Shown one piece after another: positions 24,907-31,370 of a DNA stretch of 42,900 nt. Under the pieces are notes generated by a model, which saw nothing but the letters and a program-made list of their open reading frames with translations, did no database searches and was not told where the DNA came from. Source of the DNA: DASVAL01 sp035649575 (GTDB lineage Bacteria > Planctomycetota > UBA1135 > UBA2386); assembly GCA_035649575.1 (NCBI GenBank), contig DASRJH010000303.1, forward strand, positions 1 to 42,900, given 5' to 3'. How positions within the stretch are numbered: the stretch's first letter is position 1; each line of letters starts with the position of its first letter. Position numbers and translations under genes: made by a program.

Positions 24907-24965
24907 TCGGCCAGGCCCGGCGCGCGGTCTAGCTCGCATCACGCGCGATCAACTTCACGGCTACC

Positions 24966-25700
24966 TTGGACGGGACTCTGGACACCGGGCGTCCGCCGCT
25001 CTTCGATGCACGTGACGTGTACTTCCAGCCCCAGAGCCAAAGGGAGCCGCGGATCCGGTTGTTCCGGTCCGACTTCCTCGAAGCACTGACGCACATCCAT
25101 CCCGCGGTCGTCGTCGTGGTCTGGTCCCCCGTGATCGTATGGTTCGCCGCCGATGCATGGCTCGCGCGCGGTTCGACGGGCATGACGGTGGGCTTGCTCG
25201 CGGCAGCCTTCCTCATCGGACTCTTCGTCTGGACCTTCGTCGAGTATCTGATCCACCGCTTCGTGTTCCACTTCTCGCCGCGGACCAAGGCGCGCTGGGT
25301 CGAGCGGACCATATTCCTGTTCCACGGCGTCCACCACGTGCAGCCCTGGGACAAGGCACGCCTCGTGATGCCGCCCGTGGTCAGCATCCCGCTCGCGGTG
25401 CTGTTCTATTCGCTGTTCGCCTGGGTGCTCGGCGGTCTGCTCGCGTCACCGGGATGGCTCTCCCCCGTGTTCGCCGGGTTCCTCACGGGCTACCTCGCCT
25501 ACGACGTCCTGCACTACGCGACGCACCATCTGCCGATGCGAGGCCCCCTGCTGAAGTGGCTGAAGCGGAACCACCTGCTGCATCACCACGCCACACCGGA
25601 CGAGCGCTTCGGCGTCAGCTCGCCGCTGTGGGACATCGTGCTGCGCACGTCGCCGCAGTCGGACGGGCGCGAGGTCGACGAGCGGGTCGGTCTCGGCTAG
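24966..25700 (+). CDS. Fatty acid hydroxylase superfamily membrane protein
   Basis: 244 residues if started at TTG 24966; a GTG at 25017 is the next option, and no ATG lies in frame near the beginning, so the exact start is uncertain. Four histidine clusters typical of the di-iron fatty acid hydroxylase/sterol desaturase superfamily are visible: HRFVFH, HGVHHVQP, HYATHH and HLLHHH. They are set between hydrophobic helices (about residues 45-65, 75-97, 140-160 and 165-180). This arrangement resembles FA2H/Scs7-type fatty acid 2-hydroxylases. Expected role: oxygen-dependent hydroxylation of a lipid acyl chain in the membrane. Substrate unproven. Confidence 0.85.
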   Translation: MDGTLDTGRPPLFDARDVYFQPQSQREPRIRLFRSDFLEALTHIHPAVVVVVWSPVIVWFAADAWLARGSTGMTVGLLAAAFLIGLFVWTFVEYLIHRFVFHFSPRTKARWVERTIFLFHGVHHVQPWDKARLVMPPVVSIPLAVLFYSLFAWVLGGLLASPGWLSPVFAGFLTGYLAYDVLHYATHHLPMRGPLLKWLKRNHLLHHHATPDERFGVSSPLWDIVLRTSPQSDGREVDERVGLG

Positions 25701-25777
25701 CTCGAACGCAGGAAGCGCGTCGCCGATTGTGTCGGGCGCCCCTTGCCTGCGCGTCGGGCGCGGCCATCATCGCAAGC

Positions 25778-26530
25778 ATGCTCCCCACCACATCGCTCGC
25801 GCCCCCTTTCACCCTCCCCGACCAGAACGGCACGCTGGTCTCCCTCGCCGGCCTCCGCGGCCGTTGGATCGTTCTCTACTTCTATCCCAAGGACGACACG
25901 CCCGGCTGCACGATCGAGGCGTGTGACTTCACTGCGTCGCTTCCGGACTTCACGGACCTCAACGCCGAGGTGCTCGGCTGCAGCGCCGATGACGCGGCGT
26001 CGCACACGGCATTCATCAACAAGCACAGGCTCGCGATCCGCCTGCTCACGGACGCCGATCGTTCGGTGATGAGGGCCTACGGTGCGTATGGCAAGAAGCT
26101 GCTCTACGGCAAGGAGGTCGAGGGCGTGATTCGCTCGACGGTCCTGATCGCGCCCGATGGCACGGTTGCGCATCACTGGGAGACCGTGAAAGCCGAAGGG
26201 CACGCGGAACAGGTCCGCAACAAGCTCGAGGAACTGCAGGGGGCGCCAGGGCCCGTGCAGAACTGGCTGTTCGACACACCGGCCGCGACGGCTGCCGCGA
26301 CGAAGACTCCGACCAAGAGCGCTGTGGCGAAGAAGCCGGCGAAGGTGACAACGCAGAAGCGCGCTGCAGCCAAGAAGACGGCGAAGAAGCGCGCGGCCAA
26401 GACGCCCGCGAAGGAGGCCGCGGCGAGGAAGTCGACGGCCAAGAAGCACGTCGCGAAGAAGACCGCAACCCGCAAGCCCGGCAAGGTCACCGCGAAGCCG
26501 GCCGTGCGTCCGAAGAAGTCGAAGGCCTGA
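25778..26530 (+). CDS. Bcp-type peroxiredoxin with a lysine/alanine-rich histone-like tail
   Basis: 250 residues, ATG 25778. Residues 1-160 are an AhpC/TSA peroxiredoxin of the Bcp (PrxQ) type: PKDDTPGCTIEACDF with the peroxidatic cysteine C44 and a second cysteine C49 five residues later, as in PrxQ enzymes that form an intramolecular disulfide. It should reduce hydroperoxides using thioredoxin. Residues 170-250 form an 81-residue tail with 23 Lys, 5 Arg, one Glu and otherwise mainly Ala, Thr, Pro and Val (for instance KTAKKRAAKTPAK). This resembles histone H1-like bacterial nucleoid proteins and predicts DNA or RNA binding. Typical Bcp proteins end near residue 155. It is the first gene of a four-gene set; TrmH begins five bases after it. 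Confidence 0.94.
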   Translation: MLPTTSLAPPFTLPDQNGTLVSLAGLRGRWIVLYFYPKDDTPGCTIEACDFTASLPDFTDLNAEVLGCSADDAASHTAFINKHRLAIRLLTDADRSVMRAYGAYGKKLLYGKEVEGVIRSTVLIAPDGTVAHHWETVKAEGHAEQVRNKLEELQGAPGPVQNWLFDTPAATAAATKTPTKSAVAKKPAKVTTQKRAAAKKTAKKRAAKTPAKEAAARKSTAKKHVAKKTATRKPGKVTAKPAVRPKKSKA

Positions 26531-26535
26531 TCGGG

Positions 26536-27327
26536 ATGCCGGTGCCTCGCAAGGAGATCTCTTCGAGCAAGAACCCCGCGATCCAACGGTTTCGCGACGC
26601 GGCCGTCGGAACGCTCGAAGGAGTGATGCTGGCCGAGGGCGCGAGGCTCGTGGCAGAGGCGCTCGACGCCGGGCTGGTCGTGCTCGAGGCGGCGGTGTCG
26701 CCGCGGCTCAGCGATGCGCGGCTGCGCGAACGGCTCGAGCAGGTGGCGGGGACCTTCCTCGACTGCTCGGAAGAAGTGCTCGCGCGCATGAGTGCGCTCG
26801 AGACGCCTCAAGGCGTCGCGGTGCTGGTCCAGAGGCGCGAGGTCAGAGAACAGGATCTGCTGCGCGGCGATCGAGTGCCGCTCGTCGTCGTCGCCGCGGG
26901 CGTTCGCGATCCGGGGAACCTCGGCTCGCTGCTGCGCACGGCCGAGGCGGCCGGCGCAACCGGCTGTATCACGATGCGCGGCGGCGCGGACCCGTTCCGC
27001 GACAAGGCCGTTCGCGGGTCGATGGGTTCCATCTTCCGGCTCCCGGTGTTGCACGGGCTCGACGCAGGAGGTGTGGTCGCGTTCTGCGAGCGTCACCGGC
27101 TTCAGCTCGTCGTCGCGGATGGAGCCGGCGATCGCACGCACACGCAGGTCGACCTCAAGCAGCCGATGGCGCTCGTCGTCGGCGCCGAAGCCGCGGGTGT
27201 GCCCGAGCCGTTGCTGCGCGCGGCGTCTGCCCGCGTCCGCGTGCCGCTCGCGCCGCCCGTGGACAGCTTGAACGTGGCCGTGGCGGCCGGAGTGCTGCTG
27301 TTCGAAGCGCAGCGGCAACGACAGTGA
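26536..27327 (+). CDS. TrmH/SpoU family RNA 2'-O-methyltransferase
   Basis: 263 residues, ATG 26536. The three SPOUT motifs are all present: motif 1 AAGVRDPGNLGSLLRTAEAA, motif 2 LVVGAEAAGVPEPLL, and motif 3 VPLAPPVDSLNVAVAAGVLL, which forms the trefoil knot that binds SAM. The N-terminal ~95 residues (ISSSKNPAIQRFRDAAV to VLVQRRE) are the substrate-binding domain found in 23S rRNA-type members. Expected role: ribose methylation of tRNA or rRNA. The exact nucleotide is unknown. It sits between the peroxiredoxin (5-base gap) and rarA (10-base gap), and probably shares their transcript. Confidence 0.93.
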   Translation: MPVPRKEISSSKNPAIQRFRDAAVGTLEGVMLAEGARLVAEALDAGLVVLEAAVSPRLSDARLRERLEQVAGTFLDCSEEVLARMSALETPQGVAVLVQRREVREQDLLRGDRVPLVVVAAGVRDPGNLGSLLRTAEAAGATGCITMRGGADPFRDKAVRGSMGSIFRLPVLHGLDAGGVVAFCERHRLQLVVADGAGDRTHTQVDLKQPMALVVGAEAAGVPEPLLRAASARVRVPLAPPVDSLNVAVAAGVLLFEAQRQRQ

Positions 27328-27337
27328 AGGCGAGCCC

Positions 27338-28672
27338 GTGAGTCTCTTCGGCGAACCACCCGTCCCGGCGCCGCAACGCAAGGGACCGCCGCCGCCGCTC
27401 GCCGATCGCATGCGGCCTCGCACGCTCGCGGAGTTCCTCGGCCAGGACCAGGTCGTCGGCGAAGGACGCGCGCTGCGGCTCGCGATCGAACGCGGCCAGG
27501 CCGGTTCGCTGATGCTGTGGGGGCCGCCCGGCGTCGGCAAGACGACGCTCGCGCTGCTGATCGCGCAACACGCGGGCCTGCACTTCCACCCGTTCTCGGC
27601 GGTGCTGTCGGGTGTTGCCCAGGTGCGCGAAGCGGTCGCCGAGGCCGCGGCACATCGTCAGCGCGACGGGCGCGGCACGATGGTCTTCATCGACGAGATC
27701 CACCGCTTCAACAAAGCGCAGCAGGACGCGTTCCTGCCGCACGTCGAGAAGGGCGACCTCGTGCTCGTCGGTGCGACGACCGAGAACCCGTCGTTCGGAG
27801 TGAACAGTGCCTTGCTGTCGCGCTGCCGCGTCGTGCCGTTGCAGCCGCTGGGACCCGAGGCCGTGGCGCGCGTCGTGCGTACGGCACTCGCCGATGCCGA
27901 ACGCGGTCTCGGCCAGCGCGGGCTGCGCATCGAGGACGCGGCACTCGAACGGCTCGTGGCGCTTGCCGGCGGCGATGCGCGGCGAGCGCTCGGTTGCATC
28001 GAGGCGTGCGCCGCCACGTGTGTCGACGGCGACGAGATCGTGCCCGCGATGGTAACGGAGGCGTTCCAGCACCGCGCGCTGCGCCACGACAAGGACGGCG
28101 ACCAGCACTTCGATCTGTTGTCGGCGCTGCACAAGAGCCTCAGGAACTCCGATGTGCAGGCTGCCGTGTACTGGCTCGCGCGCGCGCTGGAAGCGGGGGC
28201 CGATCCCGTGCACGCGGCGCGTCGCATGGTCGCGATGGCCGCCGAGGACATCGGCCTGGCCGACCCGATGGCGCTGCAGGTCGCGGTCGCGGCGCTGCAC
28301 GCGTTGCAGTTCCTCGGCTTGCCCGAGGGCCGGTTGCCGTTGACGGAAGCTGCGATCTACCTGGCCGCGGCACCGAAGAGCAACGCCGTCTGCCGCGCGA
28401 TCGACGCGGCTGCCGCTGCGGCCCGCGACGGCGAACAGCATCCGGTGCCGCTGCATCTGCGCAACGCGGTCACGGGGCTCGCGCGCGAACTCGGTCACGG
28501 CAAAGGCTACGTCTACGCCCACGACACGACGGCCGGAGTGGCGGCGATGGAGTGCCTGCCGCCCGAGCTGCGCGGTGCCTTGTTCTTCACGCCAGGCGAG
28601 CGCGGCTTCGAGAAGAAGGTCATGGAGCGCATGGCCGAGAACGACCGCCTTCGTCGGCCCGACCGTGGCTGA
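27338..28672 (+). CDS. rarA: Replication-associated recombination protein A (AAA+ ATPase)
   Basis: 444 residues with GTG start at 27338, ten bases after the TrmH stop. Walker A is GPPGVGKTT (residues 62-70), Walker B MVFIDEIHRFNKAQQDAF (about 115-132), sensor 1 GATTENPSF, and the arginine finger lies in LLSRCRVV. The C-terminal half matches RarA/MgsA (ALRHDKDGDQHFDLLSALHK, GADPVHAARRMVAMAAEDIG, YVYAHD), where it forms the tetramer. RarA acts at stalled replication forks and single-stranded DNA gaps. Length and domain order are as usual for the family. Its last codons overlap the DUF72 gene by eight bases. Confidence 0.96.
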   Translation: MSLFGEPPVPAPQRKGPPPPLADRMRPRTLAEFLGQDQVVGEGRALRLAIERGQAGSLMLWGPPGVGKTTLALLIAQHAGLHFHPFSAVLSGVAQVREAVAEAAAHRQRDGRGTMVFIDEIHRFNKAQQDAFLPHVEKGDLVLVGATTENPSFGVNSALLSRCRVVPLQPLGPEAVARVVRTALADAERGLGQRGLRIEDAALERLVALAGGDARRALGCIEACAATCVDGDEIVPAMVTEAFQHRALRHDKDGDQHFDLLSALHKSLRNSDVQAAVYWLARALEAGADPVHAARRMVAMAAEDIGLADPMALQVAVAALHALQFLGLPEGRLPLTEAAIYLAAAPKSNAVCRAIDAAAAAARDGEQHPVPLHLRNAVTGLARELGHGKGYVYAHDTTAGVAAMECLPPELRGALFFTPGERGFEKKVMERMAENDRLRRPDRG

Positions 28673-29465
28673 GCAAAAGGCCATCTTCGGCGTCGCTGGG
28701 TGGTCCTACGAGGACTGGAAGGGCATCGTCTATCCGCGCAACTGCAAGGACACGCTGCGGGCCGTCGCCCAGCGCGTCGGTCTCATTGAGATCAACAGCA
28801 CGTTCTACCGGCCGCCGTCGGCCAAGAACTGCGAGTCGTGGGTGCAACGCACCGCAGATCTCGGCACGCAGTTCACGGCCAAGCTGCCCAAGGAGTTCAC
28901 GCACGACCGGCAGTTCAACGACGCGCTGCTCACGCAGGTGCGCGAGGGCTTTGCGCCGTTGTGTGCCTCGGGCCGCATGATGGGTTTCCTCGCACAGTTC
29001 AACTACGAGTTCGCGTTCGGCGTCGAGGCGGTGCGGTACCTCGAGGGCCTCGCGCGCGCATTCGAAGCCGATGCACGCTTGTTCGTCGAAGTGAGGCACC
29101 GCACCTGGAACACGGAGCAAGCGCTCGCAGCGCTGCGCGAGCTCGGCGTCGGTGTGCTCGAGCTCGACTATCCGGGCATGAGCAGCGGCTTCTCGCGCGA
29201 CGTCACGGGAGTCCGCGCGCCGGGCGGCATCGCATACTTCCGGCTGCACGGGCGCAACCCCGCGTGGTTCAAGAAGGGAGCGGGGCGCGACGAGGTCTAC
29301 GACTGGCAGTACTCACGGGCCGAGGTCCGACAGGTCGGCGAACGCCTGCGCCGCATCGAGGCCGACAGCACGCGCGCAATCGTCGTCGCGAACAACCACT
29401 TCCACGGCAAGGCTCTGAAACTCATCGAGGACTTGTTGGCGTGGTACCGCGAAGGTGACTCGTGA
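28665..29465 (+). CDS. DUF72 family TIM-barrel-like protein
   Basis: 266 residues. GTG at 28665 is chosen because it begins just before the conserved IFGVAGWSYEDWKGIVYP; longer in-frame starts lie inside rarA. Further family signs are INSTFYRPPSAKNCESWV, FTAKLPKEFTHD, RLFVEVRHRTW, IAYFRLHGRNPAWF and VVANNHFHGKAL. DUF72 proteins adopt a TIM-barrel-like fold and are often near nucleic-acid repair or isomerase genes; no enzymatic activity is firmly assigned. The start overlaps the rarA stop by eight bases, suggesting coupled translation. Confidence 0.93.
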   Translation: MAEQKAIFGVAGWSYEDWKGIVYPRNCKDTLRAVAQRVGLIEINSTFYRPPSAKNCESWVQRTADLGTQFTAKLPKEFTHDRQFNDALLTQVREGFAPLCASGRMMGFLAQFNYEFAFGVEAVRYLEGLARAFEADARLFVEVRHRTWNTEQALAALRELGVGVLELDYPGMSSGFSRDVTGVRAPGGIAYFRLHGRNPAWFKKGAGRDEVYDWQYSRAEVRQVGERLRRIEADSTRAIVVANNHFHGKALKLIEDLLAWYREGDS

Positions 29466-29791
29466 AGATCACGCAATCACTTCGTCTGGCGTCCGCGACG
29501 AGCCCTGTCCAGTTCACCGCATCGCGATATCTTGGCCCGCATGAGTGGCGTGCGAGTTCGCGTTCGGAAGGGTCGGGCGGTCATCGCATGTGCGTTCGGG
29601 TTTCTCGCGACCCGCAGCTTTGCGACCGCGCAGCAATTCTGGTTGCCCGAATCGCATCGCCGCGCTGACCGCTGCCCGACGCTCGTACGATCGCTCGGCG
29701 CAGACCACGAACTGCACTTCGCGCGTGCGTTCGGCGCCGGATGGGCCTTCACTGGCTGTCCACCACCCCAAGTGGCCCACCAGAAGCTCCC
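29466..29791 (+). other. 326-base gap with a possible signal-peptide remnant (29541-29660)
   Basis: Between the DUF72 and secreted-protein genes. From ATG 29541 the frame gives a convincing N-terminal export signal (basic RVRVRKGR, hydrophobic AVIACAFGFLA, SFATAQ cleavage-like end) and then QFWLPESHRR, after which the sequence becomes non-protein-like until the frame closes at 29870 inside the next gene. The wording resembles the beginning of the beta-helix protein (AQSWLPPS). It may be the surviving 5' end of a lost secreted-protein gene; the evidence is short. Confidence 0.3.
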
Positions 29792-31021
29792 ATGCGCACA
29801 TTCCCCACGTCTCTCTCGATCCTGTTCGCTGCCGCCGCGACGGCCACCGCCCAGACGACGCCCAACCTGATCGCGCTGACCCTGAATACACCGCTGATCC
29901 ACCAGAGCGTGCACGGCACCTGCACCGCGTTGAACCAGTGCACGCCGCTCGGCCTGCCGCTGCCGACGATCGTGCCGTTCCCGTTCTGGGCCGGCGGCAC
30001 GGCGTGGGATTCGGCCAACAGCGCTGTGTGGGCGACCACCGGCCAGTGGCTTGGCCGCTACGGCATGAACGGTTGCTCGCTGCAATGCGGCCCGCTCCCG
30101 TGCCCGAAGTCGTCGGCGGTCGCCGAAGCGACCGGGCTCGACATGCACGACGGCCAGAACCGGCTGTGGGTCATCGACAGCGCCGGCTGGATCACCGAGT
30201 GCAGCAACACCTGCCCGCCAGCCGTGATCAACTCGTACAACACCGGCCTGCCGCTCACCGGCAACGTGGTGACGTCGGCGATCTCGATCGACGAGCTGCG
30301 CGGCCTCGTCTTCTACAGCACGTGCGATTTCGGCGCCGGCAGCGGCCGTATCTACGTCGCACCGCTGGCCACGCCCGGCGCGTGGTTCCAGTGGACGCCG
30401 ATCTTCGATTGCCTGCCACTGCCGACGCTGATCACCGGCCTCGCCGTCGACGCCGCCAACAGCGCGATCTACTGGACCAACGGCCGCGGCACGTTCCGCT
30501 GGACCTACACCTACAACCCCAGTGGGCCATCGGTCGCGTTCACGCCGGGAACCTGCTGCATGCAGCTGGCGCCGCTGCCGGATCCGTACACCGACTTGAG
30601 CATCCGTTGGGGCGGCGCGACCTCGATGGGCGTACCGTGTGCGAACGGCGCCTGCCCGCCGTGCCCGATGGTCCACTCGCTGCGCAATGCGCCGCTGCTC
30701 GGCACCACGCTGCAACTCGGACTCGACCAGGCGTCGCCGACCTCGCTGGCGCTGTGCGCGGTCGACTTCGGCGCCTGCGGCGTCGGTCCGACGGTGGCGC
30801 CGTTCTGCGGCCCGATCCTGGTGCCGCTGACCGCCGCGATGTTGCTGCTCGGCCCGAACATCCCCATCGGTGGCAGCCCCTGCAACGGCAGCACGACGTT
30901 CCTCTTGCCGCTGCCGGCCAACCCGATCTTCGTCGGCACGCCGCTGGCCTCGATGTGCGTCGCGCTGTGCTCGCCGTCGGGCACGATGATGAGCAACTGC
31001 CTGTCGTTCGTGTTGCAGTGA
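29792..31021 (+). CDS. Cysteine-rich secreted protein with C-terminal tail domain
   Basis: 409 residues. ATG 29792 gives a typical signal peptide (MRTFPTSLSILFAAAATATA, then Q); a start at 29741 would bury it. The mature part has about 21 cysteines, many in pairs such as CSLQCGPLPC, CSNTC, TCC and CANGACPPC. A propeller-like pattern is suggested by LDMHDGQNRLWVIDSAGWIT, ISIDELRGLVFYST and ITGLAVDAANSAIYWTNGRG. The last ~60 residues (FLLPLPANPIFVGTPLASMC then SNCLSFVLQ) fit the tail pattern of the other secreted proteins. Function unknown; exported, probably disulfide-stabilised. Confidence 0.82.
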   Translation: MRTFPTSLSILFAAAATATAQTTPNLIALTLNTPLIHQSVHGTCTALNQCTPLGLPLPTIVPFPFWAGGTAWDSANSAVWATTGQWLGRYGMNGCSLQCGPLPCPKSSAVAEATGLDMHDGQNRLWVIDSAGWITECSNTCPPAVINSYNTGLPLTGNVVTSAISIDELRGLVFYSTCDFGAGSGRIYVAPLATPGAWFQWTPIFDCLPLPTLITGLAVDAANSAIYWTNGRGTFRWTYTYNPSGPSVAFTPGTCCMQLAPLPDPYTDLSIRWGGATSMGVPCANGACPPCPMVHSLRNAPLLGTTLQLGLDQASPTSLALCAVDFGACGVGPTVAPFCGPILVPLTAAMLLLGPNIPIGGSPCNGSTTFLLPLPANPIFVGTPLASMCVALCSPSGTMMSNCLSFVLQ

Positions 31022-31041
31022 CGCCGCGCTGAGCCGGCCGG

Positions 31042-31054
31042 ACCGAAGATCGGT
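31042..31054 (+). terminator. Small hairpin after the secreted-protein gene
   Basis: A perfect five-base stem (ACCGA pairing with TCGGT) with a three-base loop lies 20 bases after the stop of the 29792-31021 gene. It is short and has no T-run, so it is only a candidate transcription end. Confidence 0.2.
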
Positions 31055-31068
31055 GCGCGCCGGCGCGG

Positions 31069-31233
31069 TCACAGCGCGCCGATGGTCGCGGCGAGCGCGT
31101 TCGTGGCGGTGTAGCCGACGAAGCCGAGGGCGGCGTCGAATTCGATCGGCGTCGCCTGCTGGTGCACCACGATGCCCACGATCGACAGCGCGTCGGGGAT
31201 CGCGAACTGCGTCTCCAGGATCGCGCCGGTGGA
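31069..31233 (-). pseudogene. Orphan C-terminal tail of a secreted protein (truncated gene)
   Basis: On the minus strand this segment reads 54 codons ending in TGA (31069-31071): STGAILETQFAIPDALSIVG, then IVVHQQATPIEFDAALGFVG, then YTATNALAATIGAL. It fits the tail found at the ends of secreted proteins in this window (IP-hydrophobic-G, H/Y-x-Q, S/T-N-A-L, TIG). A TAG at 31234-31236 directly precedes it in frame, and only ~130 bases remain before the oppositely oriented hydrolase gene, so the rest of the gene is missing. A second frame upstream gives a short STGALLSFREL, suggesting frameshift decay too. Confidence 0.6.
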
Positions 31234-31370
31234 CTACGCCGCAGTTCGCGAAAGCTCAGCAGCGCGCCGGTTGACTCGTCCACGCCGGTGACACGCCGCT
31301 TCGGACTGCCTATGCTTGTCGCCCGGACCGGTGACCGAGGCACGCATCGGACTTGATCGAAGACCCGCCC

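Larger units (their letters stand above)
31022..31370. other. 349-base intergenic region holding a decayed gene end
   Basis: Between the cysteine-rich secreted protein and the beta-lactamase-like hydrolase. It contains the minus-strand remnant at 31069-31233 and a small hairpin, both listed separately. The remaining ~135 bases (31234-31370) should carry the promoter and leader of the hydrolase gene; no clear promoter elements were recognised. Confidence 0.6.

Noticed and set aside
26280..26530. Reading the Lys/Ala-rich stretch as a separate DNA repeat or a separate gene
   Set aside because: It continues the peroxiredoxin frame without a stop or a new start, and the repetition is at the protein level, not exact at the DNA level.
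29462..29668. A 68-codon frame starting with GTG at the DUF72 stop
   Set aside because: It has no recognisable motif, no ribosome site and non-protein-like composition.
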